DNA from: Sapria himalayana
Taxonomy: Eukaryota; Streptophyta; Magnoliopsida; Malpighiales; Rafflesiaceae
Direction of reading: 5' to 3'
Length of the DNA: 64,000 bases
Assembly: GCA_029783825.1 (NCBI GenBank)
Contig: JAREIK010002637.1
Span: 558,001 to 622,000, forward strand
Part shown: piece by piece, positions 45,932 through 56,235 of the stretch
Position numbering within the stretch: the first letter of the stretch is position 1
How the letters are laid out: every line of letters starts with the position of its first letter
Translations under genes and position numbers: made by a program
Notes under the pieces: generated by a model
Seen by the model: only the letters and a program-made list of their open reading frames with translations
Database searches by the model: none
Told to the model about the DNA's origin: nothing

Positions 45932-48808
45932 TCACAAAAATAACATAAAATAAATATTATAAATTTAAATTATGTCGTAATGTAATACAAGTACAAAATA
46001 ATAATGCAAGCTCAAAAATTAATACTTAAATGATCAATCCCGTAAGTGTGATGATATCACTAGTCGTAGGCTCAATCTCACTTTTTATCAAAATTTCACA
46101 AATTATCATCCAACACTAACTCCTTTGCTCTTGTTGAAGTTGTAATATGATCTTTGATGTTCAAGCTCAAATCTTCTCAATTCTTCATGCATGTTAATGT
46201 TTTAACAATATATGATCGCAATCTTAATCTCTTTCATATTTGAAATTATATTTAATCTAACAGAAAAAGTAGACTCTAATGTTACGCTCGATACTGGACA
46301 AGTTAGTAGATTCTGTGTCATATTAGATAGTATGGGATATGTGGACTCATATAATTTTTATCATTATAAATTATCAAAATTTTGTTATTGGTATGCGATA
46401 TGATTGAGTAGTAATCAGTATCTAAGTACCAAGACAGTTTGCTTTTATTCGATGGTCTACCATGCCATTTTTTTCTTGCTAATTGAATGAAGAAGTCATT
46501 GTCCCTGAATATGGTATTCATGTATGTAGTCGGAGTCTGACTACTATTATCATCATATTTAATATCATAGTATGTAAATAGCTCAGTTAATTTCTCATGA
46601 ATAAATTTTTCAAGTTGGTCTTCTTGATTCATACACAAGGATATGTATGTCATAATATTCTATCACTACCACCTTAATCCTAGGATTTATGCATGCAATC
46701 AGACAATTAAGAGATAAAATAGTGGATCAGTACTTTAAGTATTTAGTTTCTATCTCAAGAGTCATGTCATTAAATGTCGGATCATCTCAAATCTTCATGA
46801 ACATGCTAATAATATTGCATATGCATCTGAGTGCAATGTAAGTTGTGAGAGTATAAACTGACGAATACATGTTTATCATGTCATAAAAAATCTTCAAGAA
46901 TTATAAATAAAATTCTTGTATTCTAGTAAGTGATGTCAATAATAAGTTTGTTATTCTTATTATTAATATAGTTGGATATCATGTGTTTGTATCTATCATA
47001 TGACTCTAATATAAGGTATGTGTAATTCTAATGGTATCTCATATCCGATTGAAATTTTTTTTTTTTGACTCACAAACAAATAAAAACTATCAAATTCTTG
47101 TTGTATGTGAGGTGTACGAAGAAATTTTAGTGAGTTACGTATTTTTTCTAAAGCAGTTGAAATTATCTTTATTCTCGCTTGTATTATGAGATTAATGACG
47201 TGACACATTTATTTAACATGAAAAATCTCTTCTAATAGCTTTTCTTTAAGTCTTAAAAAATATATTAATGACTACTTCATTATTAGATATATTATCGAAT
47301 ATGATATTATATATTTTATTTTAAATATTATATTCTCGAAAATTTCTTTTTATGCTTTTATAAATAATCGAACCATCATGACTATAGAGGGCGGTGAAGC
47401 ATGCATAAGATGCATCTTCATGATTAGTCCAAATATTGGATGTTGCAGATATATATGTCATTATATTCTCTAAATTTATTAATTATTATTTATTTTTTTA
47501 ACTTATAGTATTTTAGTATGTCGTTCCTAGATGTGGTCCTAGGAATTGTACGATATGTAGATTGAAAATAAGTCTGTATGATACTAACTATCCTTTGATC
47601 CTCCGAAAATCTAATCAGAAAATTCATCGTAATAATTATTTTTGGTCATGCATTCTTTCCCTAACTTATTGTAGTATATGTAGGGAGTTAACTTAGAGGC
47701 TGAATTAGATTCAACTTTCACTGCTCAGTTGGGTTTGCTTAGGATTTAATACACCATATTTTTTGATATATTATTTGACATCTCTTAAGGTGTTCAGTCT
47801 CACATGTACTTCAAGAAGTTAATATTTTTTTATAATATTTGTATTGTATCGATTCTTCATCGATACCCCTAATATTTTTATTTTGTATAATATTAAAGTA
47901 AGTTTAAACTATTAATTTTCTTCTAATTTTTTATTTTTTTATGTTTGGGTCGAGATAATGAGAGAAAACAAGGTTTTGGTGATCTTGGATCTTTTCGCAG
48001 GGTTATCGTTATCCATTTTAAAATTATATATATTTATTTTAATGTTAATTTCATTATCTTCATTACAAATATTATTTATTATTTTAAATTTAAATTGCTT
48101 TATTAATTATATTATAAATTATATTTCTTAAATTAAATATTATTTTATATTAAATTATTAATTAAAATAAAAATAAAAAAATCAAACAAAATTTTAAAAA
48201 TTATACTTCTAAAGTATAAACTCATTTGCTTGACAATGTTTGATGTCTAATATTCAAATCTGATATCCGCACCGTAATCCTCACTCGAGTCCTGAGAGCG
48301 AGAGAAGAGATTGAAAAACAAGAGAAGACAAAAGAGAATGAGAAGAAAATCTTGATTTGTGGATATAGATTAGGAATGAGAAAGAAGGATATATATATAT
48401 ATATATATATATAGATTAATTTTTTTAAAAAAATATCATTTTTTTGAATTTTTTTAAAATTTTTATAAAAAAATTTTTTTAAAAAAATATAGATTTGTGG
48501 ATAGCCATTGAATTTTTGCTTTTAGCCATTTGGGGGCGCATCGGGCCATCGGGCCATCAAGTTTTATTTATTTTTTTTTATCTTTGCTGATGGGGTCAGG
48601 CCATTGGGACATCAAGTTTGGGTTCGAGCGAAGGCCCAAGGTGTGGGTGTGGTGTAGCGCATGTGTAGTGGTGTGTATGGATCACGGGTGTCATGGGTGG
48701 TCGGGTTTGGGCGGTGCTTGAACTTGGCCTGAGTTTTGGGGCATGATTCGGTTCGTGCCGAAGAACTATGCTTGATCATGCATTAGCTCGGTAGATCTTG
48801 GCACGGCA
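45932..48808 (-). mobile_element. Older hAT (Dart-like) copy, left part, split by gypsy
   Basis: It contains the transposase relic below. A segment near 48280-48310 is the reverse complement of the 5' leader of the intact copy near 23425-23455 (TCTCTCAGGACT). GC-rich subterminal sequence with CGGGCCATC and TTGGCACGGCATG words runs up to the gypsy LTR at 48809. The missing outer end resumes at 57881 after the gypsy insertion and finishes in TTGACACCTCTA at 58021. An (AT)n run lies at about 48389-48413. Confidence 0.7.
46140..47830 (-). pseudogene. hAT transposase relic (second copy)
   Basis: The minus-strand translation at 46653-46318 is clearly homologous to the copy at 25130-25480. Both share T-Y-I-S-C-M-N, F-I-H-E-K-L-T, L-F-T-Y-Y-D, F-I/S-I-Q-L-A-R and L-S-W-Y-L-D-T-D-Y. 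The 47208-46996 part contains H-V-I-N-L-I-I-Q-A and I-R-N-S-L-K-F-L-R-T-P, matching 24590-24690. The 47760-47580 part matches the region after the BED finger (N-P-K-Q-T-Q-L-S). Many stops separate these pieces, more than in the 22900 copy, so it is older or decayed faster. Confidence 0.8.
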
Positions 48809-50384
48809 TGTGAAATCCCGAAAAAAAATGAATAAATAATTAATATTATTTGATTTCTGGGGAAAAAATGGGCAAAATGGTACTTTTACAATAAGAGAAA
48901 ATAACTTGAAAATTTTAGAGTCATAATGATAAAATAGATGTCGTTATTGAATTCGCTTGGAAAATATAACTACGGTATCAAATTTCGTTAAATTCTGAGA
49001 AAATCCGGAATATATTATATATTTATTTAAATTAAATAATAATTAGAATATTTAGAGAAACAAATTCACGTACCGAAAGACCGTGCCATGTCGTCTGCAC
49101 GTGGGTGTGCATGCGCGGGCGGTCCGTCGCTGTCCAGGTGTCAATCCAAAGAAAAAAAAATTAAAATTATTAATTAATAATAATTATTATAGAAAAAAAA
49201 ATAGAATATGTCGGGAATCCGGAAAACGGGAGAAGGCTGAAAAAAAATGTTCGGCGGCAGGGAGAGAGATACAGTACAGAAAAAAAATATCCGTGAATTT
49301 TCTTTTAATTGTAACGGATTATTCTGAAATCGGAATGAAAAAGTTTAAGAATTAAAGCTACTCTACACGATGAAATTTTCACATTGATATCAAATTTAAA
49401 AAGTTTCCGTGTAATTTTTCGAAAGGTTGTAGTTTTCTCTTATAAGAATTTCTTTATATTTAATAAATAGAAATGATCATGTTTTATATTTTAATTCGAA
49501 TTGTTAAAAATTTTATTGAAAATGATTAATTGATGAAGAGTTTCGGTATCTCGTTTAGTAAAAGTTAGTATAGGACGAATTATATTTGGATTTTAAAATT
49601 TTCTGAAAGATGGTTTAAATCGGATATGACATAATTGTATTTCATATGTACGGGAATATTTCATATACATGGGTGGGTGGATGATGTGTGTGGGTGGGTG
49701 TGTGTATTTGGTACAACGTTCAGACTGAGTTGCTCGAGATTTTATTTGGTACATAGTTATCATAGATTGCGAACTCGAATTGGGACAACGTCCAGATAAA
49801 GTTACGGTGGTGCATATTTCTCGGAGTAAATCCAAGAAAATCATATTTTATTCGGATAAATATCTAATATGTTTTTTGGAGGAGGTCCATATTTTTCGGA
49901 ATAATTCCAAAAAAATAATTATTTTTATAATTATATACATATATGTGTGTGTGTGTGTGTGTCACATTTGGCTTCGACATGTATGAGAGAGTTGATTAGA
50001 CTCAGGAATATGGACATATAAACATTTCATCCATAATCTTATTCATATAGACATTGTACTTAAATAGGTATTGATATATATTCATGACGTTCTACGTACA
50101 CTTAAGTATGAAGTAACTCCGAAGGAGTTTACCTCTGCTGAGCTTTGCTCATTCCGTTTGCGGGACTCCTTTTCAGGTACAGGTTCAAGACAAATGACAT
50201 ATCCACATACGGGATCGCACATGTGAAGGGAAGCTGGTTGTGGCTTAAATAATATGTTGTGTGTTTTCTTTATTCTGCTGAGCAAATAAAAAAAATGTAT
50301 TGTATATTTGAGAAAATTTTATTTTATTACACATTATATTGTGTAATGGAATGAGTGGGACCCCCTGGCGAATGAGGTGTCATA
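48809..50384 (+). repeat. Chromovirus 5' LTR
   Basis: The 1,576-bp LTR starts TGTGAAATCCCG and ends GGTGTCATA. It is homologous throughout to 56236-57880. The usual gypsy end in this group would be TGTCACA; both LTRs carry TCATA, so the change predates this insertion. It contains a (TG)n run at about 49943-49962. Related GTGCATGCGCG...GGTCCGTCG blocks occur in both LTRs (about 49105-49135 and 56535-56565). Confidence 0.88.
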
Positions 50385-50387
50385 GCT

Positions 50388-50400
50388 TGGTATCAGAGGT
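50388..50400 (+). other. Primer-binding site of chromovirus
   Basis: TGGTATCAGAGGT matches the plant initiator-methionine tRNA primer site TGGTATCAGAG over 11 bases, four bases after the LTR end. Confidence 0.85.
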
Positions 50401-50639
50401 TTGATATATGATTACCTATAACTCAGAAATTGGTACAGATTTCATAATGTGATAGAAAAGTTTAGATATATAAATATCTAATACGCAGAAAAAAAAGAGA
50501 ATGTTAAGGTAAAGAAACATAACCTTAGTGGTTCAGAAAAAAATAAAACGTTTTTAAAATGAAAAGTTTATTATTAGTTGGTATGTGTACTAATAATAGG
50601 GAATGACTATGATTATTATATAATTATTTGACTTATGAA

Positions 50640-51545
50640 AAATAACAAGTAGAGAATAAAGACACCGGGGACATCCACGAAATGAGGATCAACCCAAAAC
50701 CTTCTTTGATCAGCATGCTCTAATAGAGGCTGTGGGTGTCACTATTGCAAGAGCTGCACAAACTTGTGCAATTGGAGGTCAAGAAGGATCAAGTAACTTC
50801 TAAAGTTCAAAGCACATTATCCTCCAATATTTATGGAGGGAGGGGACTCAATGACGGCAGATCATTAGTTTCGACAAGTTGATAAAATCTTGGATGTAAT
50901 GGAAATCACTTCCAATGTTACCAAGATTCGGCTAGCAGTGTTCTAGCTAGAAGGTGAGTCCGAAATTTGGTAGGATTGGATCAAGGCCTCAAAAAATATA
51001 GAAGCAATGAGATGGGAAGAATTCAAAGAACTATTTATGAAAAAATATTTTCTGATTTCAGCTAGACATGTCAAGGCCCGAGAATTCTTTGAGCTTAGAC
51101 AAGGAAATATGACGGAGCTGGACTACATAGCTAAATTCACCGAGTTGGTACGTTTTGGGAATGATTATGTGACTACTAATGTGACTAAGGTTTGAAAATT
51201 TGAAGATGGATTGAAATTATCCTTCCGAGGTAAGATTGTGAGATTTCTTATCCAATATATAGATTCGATGGTTAAGACAGCTTTTGCCATCGAGCGGGAG
51301 GTTGAGGATGCACAAATTATCCAGGAAATGAGTAGAAGTACTAGTGGAAAGAGAAAAGAGAATTAATATTTTTTTGGAAAATGGCAGAGATTATTAATTC
51401 CATGAAGATTTTATAGACAATGTCGTGATTATCAAGGCCAAAGCCAGACTGAGAATTCTAGCTAAATTGGACAAAAAAATTATTTTTTATATTATCAGTT
51501 TGGACATTGGAAACGTGAGTGTCCACTGAAGTAGGAATTCCAAGA
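50640..51545 (+). pseudogene. Chromovirus gag remnant
   Basis: Gag forms the particle that packages element RNA. The capsid-type gag domain reads at about 50860-51200: E-G-E-S-E-I-W-W-D-W-I near 50955, then W-E-E-F-K-E-L-F-M-K-K-Y-F and F-F-E-L-R-Q-G-N-M-T. A zinc knuckle at about 51486-51530 should be CX2CX4HX4C. Here both first cysteines read as Tyr (TAT), while the His and last Cys remain (G-H-W-K-R-E-C-P). Stops lie near 50942 and 51193. The two Cys-to-Tyr changes are G-to-A transitions. Confidence 0.8.
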
Positions 51546-51829
51546 TTATGAGACATCATAGTTCCAGATATCCGGGGGAAATACGTAAATACGGTTTATT
51601 CTTCTTTTCTCTAGTACGAGTCCAAGGAATTGGGTGTAATCTCGGGATATTTCACAAATATCTTTTACTTCACAAATATACCAGGGAGGCCAATGCATGT
51701 GTCGAGGTCAAGGTGAGAGCTCACAGACTGGGACTTTAAGGACCCAATGACATGTCTATGCAATTACACAACAAATGGAGAGGATAGATCAGTCAGTGGT
51801 ACAAATTATTTTATTGCTTTTTCATTTAT

Positions 51830-52205
51830 GGGCAAGAGTTCTATTTGATTCTAGTCATCACATTTATTTATTTCTACATCATGTGTGAAAGAATTGTTAT
51901 TAAGAGTTAAAAACTTGGACAAGTTATTACATGTTATTTCTTCTTTAGGGTCTAAGGTAAAAATTAGTCAGATATGTCAAGATTATGAGTTAGAAATCTC
52001 AAGGATTATATTCATTGTAGATCTTAGAGTCATGAACATGTCGGATTTTGATCTAATTCTTGGCATAGACTGGTTAACAACACATCGAGTCATTATTGAT
52101 TGTGATCGTAGAAGAATTATTATCAATACACCATATGATATATGTGTTGTATTTCAGGGGTATAAACTTGATGTTTTATCCCATACTATATTTGATTCTA
52201 AATGA
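51830..52205 (+). pseudogene. Chromovirus protease remnant
   Basis: The C-terminal half of an RVP_2-type aspartic protease is visible as an open stretch from 51885: F-D-L-I-L-G-I-D-W-L-T-T-H-R then I-D-C-D-R-R-R. This is the standard block after the active site. The active-site D-S/T-G segment falls near 51840-51860 (F-D-S in one frame) and is damaged. Confidence 0.75.
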
Positions 52206-52289
52206 TATTTATAACTTATGTGTTGGCTGACATGTCTCACCCTAGAAAAAGGGATATTGAATATGAATCTTCCTCAAATAGTTTGTGAA

Positions 52290-52982
52290 TATGACAATAT
52301 TTTTTTGATGAATTACCAGGATTATCCCTGCACATGAATGTGAATTTTTGTATTAAGTTACATCCTGGTACATCACTCATTTCTATGACTCCACATAGAA
52401 TGATACCGATTGAATTACAAGAACTCAAGGTTCAGATACAAGATTTGTTAGATAAGGGTTTTATTAGACTCAATACTTCACCTTGAGATGCTCCAGTTTT
52501 ATTTACAAAGAAGAAGGATACAATTATTCGACTGTGCATTGATTATCGACAGTTAAATAGGGTTATAATAAAGAATTGATATCTATTACCAAGGATTGAT
52601 AATTTATTTGACTAGTTAAAAGGAGCACAAGTCTTTTCCAAAATAGATATACGTACTGGATATCACCAGTTGCGAGTTAGGAATCTGACTATTCCTAAGA
52701 TAGCATTTAGAACATTGTATGAGCAATTTGAGTTTACAGTAATACCTTTCGGATTAATGAATGCGCCAGCAGTATTAATAGATCTTATGCATAAAATATT
52801 TTAGTCATATTTAGATTATTTTGTTGTGATTTTTGTGGATGATATTTTGATTTATTCTCAGTCCGAAGGAAAGCATGAGGATTATTTACATATTATTCTC
52901 CAAACTTTGAGAACATAAATTGTATGTCAAGTTTGGTAAATTTAACTTTTGGTTGACAGAAGTAAAATTTTTAGGACATGTA
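52290..52982 (+). pseudogene. Chromovirus reverse transcriptase, 5' part
   Basis: Typical gypsy RT blocks read in one main frame with stops. L-Q-D-L-L-D-K-G-F-I-R appears near 52435 and L-C-I-D-Y-R-Q-L-N near 52535. [12 protein letters not shown] follows near 52635 and P-F-G-L-M-N-A-P-A near 52746. The active site F-V-D-D-I-L-I-Y-S is near 52831-52860. TGA or TAG codons lie near 52485, 52578, 52613 and 52802. The sequence is cut at 52990 by the TIR element inside the conserved F-L-G-H-V-V-S block and resumes at 53971. Confidence 0.9.
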
Positions 52983-52990
52983 GTATCAGC

Positions 52991-53962
52991 CTAAGAAGCA
53001 CGGACACGGACACGGACACGGGGATACGACACGACATGATACGGGGACATAGCAAATTCTAAAAAACTAGGATACTGATACGGCTAGGATACGGCATAAT
53101 AAAAAAATAAAAATAAAAATAAAAATAAAAATTATTAATTATAAATATTAAGTATTTTATAAAATTTATTAAATTAAATTAAATTAAAATATTTTATTAT
53201 ATATAATAAATATATATTATTTATTTTATAAAATAAAAATATTTAATTTTATTTTATTTTATAAGATAATATTTATATTTATTTTATTTTATAAAATAAT
53301 ATTTTATAATTATATTATATAAAAATATATATTTTTTATTTTATTTTATAAAAATATTTTATTTTATGCTCCTGCCTCTCCCCTCAAGGACGCCCGCCCA
53401 CCCCTGCCTCTCCCCTCAATCACGCCCGCCCCTGCCTCTCCCCTCAATCAAGTCCGCCCCTGCCTCTCCCCTCAATCACGCCTGCCCCTGCCTCTCCCCT
53501 CAATCACGCCTGCCCCTGCCTCTCCCCTCAATCACGCCCGCCCGCCCGCCCGCCCGCCCCTCTCCCCTCAATCACACCCGCTCGCCCCTGCCTCTCCCCT
53601 CAAACACGCCCGCCCCTGCCTCTCCCCTCAAATCGCGTCGCCCCTTCCTCTTCCCTCAAATCGTGCCGCCCCTTCATCTCTCCTCAAATCGTGCCCGCTT
53701 CTGCCTCTCCCTCAAATCGCGCCCGTCCCCTGCCAGTGGCCAACGTTGGCCACCGACGTCGTCGGACGTCGGACACTATAGACGTGGATATAGCTGCCGA
53801 CGCAACCATTTGATACGCCACGTGGCGTATCGGATATGGATTGGGCAATGATACGCCACGTGGCGTATCGGACACGTATTCGTGCCGTATCCGTGTCGTG
53901 TCCCGTGTCCATGTGTCGGACACGTGGACACGACTGCAGGGAGCCGTGTCCGTGCTTCCTTG
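52991..53962. mobile_element. Non-autonomous TIR element inside gypsy RT (palindrome family copy B)
   Basis: The ends are CTAAGAAGCACGG and CCGTGCTTCCTTG. Flanking 8-mers GTATCAGC (52983-52990) and GTATCAGT (53963-53970) match at seven of eight. Length is 972 bp and there is no transposase. It lies in the opposite orientation to copies A and C. It has two perfect copies of the 20-bp G-box palindrome at 53812-53831 and 53850-53869. It also has an AT-rich block of TTTTATAAAATAAAA words (53140-53370) and a C-rich minisatellite (53366-53725). The 161-codon frame across the minisatellite is proline- and serine-rich repeat translation and is not a gene. Confidence 0.88.
53366..53725. repeat. C-rich minisatellite, units of about 28-30 bp
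   Basis: About twelve units of CCTCTCCCCTCAATCACGCC plus CGCCCCTG-type spacers are arranged head to tail, with one CGCC(CGCC)n expansion near 53536-53560. The same unit, on the opposite strand, forms the array at 59060-59260 in copy C. Copy A has only a weak purine-rich trace (4180-4270). Confidence 0.85.
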
Positions 53963-53970
53963 GTATCAGT

Positions 53971-54620
53971 AACATGTGTCTTAGTGGACCCTAAAACAGT
54001 CAGGGCAGTCATGAGTTGGGAAAGGCCAATGTCAGTTTTTGAAATACGTAGTTTTTTGGGATTTGCTGGATATTACAGAAGATTTATTGAAAATTTTTCC
54101 CAGTTAGCTGCTCCAATGATTAGATTGACTAGGAATGATGTCAAGTATGAGTGGCTGATTCATGAAAAAAGGTATTTAAGGAATTTAAAAGGAGATTTAC
54201 TTCAGCGCCTATTCTAATAGTTCCGGATATGGCGCAGAAATATATAGTGTATTGTGACGCCTCGATAGATGGATTGAGATGTGTTCTGATGCAATCTAGA
54301 AGAGTTGTAGCTTATGGTTCAAGGCAATTAAAGAATCATGAGATGAATTATCCCACACATGATATAGAATTGACATTTATAGTTTTTGCTTAAAAAATAT
54401 GACGTCACTATTTGTATGAGAAGCAATTTGAGGTATATTCAGATCATAAAAGTCTATATATCTTTACACGATGAGACCTTAACATGAGACAACGTCGATG
54501 GATGTGGTATCTAGAAGATTATGATTTTACTTTGTATTACTATACAGGTAAGGCAAATGTGGTGGCTGATATACTTAGCCAAAAGTCACGAGGTACACTA
54601 GCTAGTATAGTTTCGTGGGA
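53971..54620 (+). pseudogene. Chromovirus RT thumb and RNase H remnant
   Basis: The frame after the insert contains V-D-P-K-T-V-R-A-V, then I-R-S-F-L-G-F-A-G-Y-Y-R-R-F-I, the RT-to-RNase H connection. RNase H follows from about 54226: I-V-Y-C-D-A-S, then [13 protein letters not shown], and a later Y-S-D-H-K-S-L and R-Q-R-R-W. A stop lies at 54216 and others near 54392 and 54470. The original continuation from 52982 is separated only by the TIR element and its target duplication. Confidence 0.88.
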
Positions 54621-54779
54621 ATGAGATATGCTTGAAATTGTGGGATGATTAGCTTACAATATAGTAGTCAAAGTCAGGGTGTTATCAGAGTTTAGTAGCT
54701 ATACCTTTGCTATTAAATTAGGTGATTGAGATGCAGAAATAAGATGCAAAATATTATCTATAAAGAACTGAGTAGAGAC

Positions 54780-55925
54780 TGGCATGTGTGATGAAGGGTT
54801 GAGCTATTCATATGGATGGTAGTCTTTGGTTTAGGGGACGGATTGTGGTTTCCCAAATAGTGGAATTGAGACATGAGATTTTTAGAGAATTTATTTGTTC
54901 TCGTTTTATAGTAGTTCCAGGTGGCACAAAAATGTATAATGATCTTCGTCGTTAGTATTATTGGAATGAGATGAATAGACATATTGGGGATTTTGTTCGA
55001 CTATGCCTCACGTGTCAGCAGATAAAAACTGAGCATCAAATGTCAGCAGGATTACTTCAGCCTTTGGAGGTAGCAGAATGGAAATGAGAGCATATCACAA
55101 TGGATTTTGTGACACACTTGCTACGGACATCACGAAAATATGATGTTGTGTGGGTAATTGTGGACCAGCTTACAAAATCTCCATATTTTCTAGCAATGCG
55201 AATGACCTTCACACGCGAGGAATTGTGCATGTTATACATACGAGAAATTCTCCGATTATATGGAGTGTCAGTATCTATTGTATTGGACAGATATTCTCGA
55301 TTTACGACTCATTTTTAGAAAACAATGGGAACACAGTTGATAATGAACACTATTTTCCATCCATAAACAGACAATCAGTCGGAGATAACCATACAAGTTT
55401 TAGAAGATTTGTTGCGAGCATGTTGTTTAGATTTCATAGGTAGCTGGGAAGAATATCTGTCTTTGGTCGAGTTTGCCTATAACAATAGTTATCATGCATG
55501 TATCCAAATGACACCATATGAAATATTATATGGAAGACCATGTCGATCTCTAGTTTGTTGGGCTGAGGTGGGAGACAGATCCATCACAAGTCCATATATG
55601 ATTAGATACTCCAGAGAAAGTAGATTTGATACGACGTCTTTTTACAGCTCAAAGTCGGCAGAAAAGTTATGCTGATAAACGAAGACGACCTCTAGAATTT
55701 AAGGTGAGAGATCATGTTTTCTTGAAATTGATGTCAAAAAGGGGAGTAATCAGATTTGACAAGCATGGAAAGCTATCACCAAGATATATTGGGCCTTTCA
55801 AAATACTCAAGAAGGTGGATTTGATTGCTGCTCGATTAGCATTACCACCACATTTATCTGGTGTCCACGAGATATTTCACATCTCTATACTTATAAAATA
55901 TATTCCTGATCCAATTCTCACGTAA
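54780..55925 (+). pseudogene. Chromovirus integrase remnant
   Basis: Integrase inserts the element cDNA. The zinc-binding region at about 54930-55030 ends C-L-T-C-Q-Q. Core residues are present as codons: Asp in M-D-F-V-T-H (55103-55105), Asp in I-V-L-D-R-Y (55286-55288) and Glu in Q-S-E (55382-55384). All three are kept, though stops and frame changes separate them. E-Y-L-S-L-V-E-F-A-Y-N-N-S-Y-H follows near 55450, and P-Y-E-I-L-Y-G-R-P-C near 55520. The C-terminal GPF/Y-type module lies at about 55680-55925, with G-P-F-K-I-L and L-P-P-H-L-S-G-V-H. Confidence 0.9.
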
Positions 55926-56129
55926 TGGATCTGGGCGAACTAGTTATTGATGCAAATGAAACATTTAAAGAAATGCCAGTGAGTATCATTGATAATCAAG
56001 ATCAAGTTTTGCGATGCAAAACTCTAAGATTAGTAAAAATAATATGACAACATCAAGGAATAGAAGAAGCAACATGGGAACGTGAAGACACGATGCATGT
56101 TGCTTATCCTTTTTTATTTGAAAATTAAT
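55926..56129 (+). pseudogene. Chromodomain of the chromovirus integrase
   Basis: After a frameshift near 55922, the frame from 55926 reads V-L-R-C-K-T-L-R-L-V-K-I-I, a TGA, then Q-H-Q-G-I-E-E-A-T-W-E-R-E-D. It finishes Y-P-F-L-F-E-N and a TAA. This matches the chromodomain at the end of Tekay/Del-type chromovirus integrases, which steers insertion to marked chromatin. The TGA at 56046-56048 falls where the conserved Trp is expected. Confidence 0.85.
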
Positions 56130-56222
56130 GTATATATTTTAGTAATTTAATAATTATTTAACTTCATAATATGTTTATAAGTGTAAAAGTGTATTTGTGA
56201 GAATTTTGAGACGAAATTCTTT

Positions 56223-56235
56223 AAAGAGAAGAGAA
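56223..56235 (+). other. Polypurine tract
   Basis: AAAGAGAAGAGAA sits immediately before the TG of the 3' LTR, the expected place for plus-strand DNA priming. Confidence 0.85.

Noticed and set aside
45356..45953. Overlapping open frames of up to 190 codons on both strands
   Set aside because: Same reason: they cover the 45421-45923 hAT element, run past its ends, and give arginine-, proline- and alanine-rich repeats with no recognisable fold.
53366..53851. 161-codon proline/serine-rich frame that resembles an extensin-like protein
   Set aside because: It is the translation of a 28-30-bp minisatellite inside a TIR element, and the same array in the other copy is in the opposite orientation and broken.
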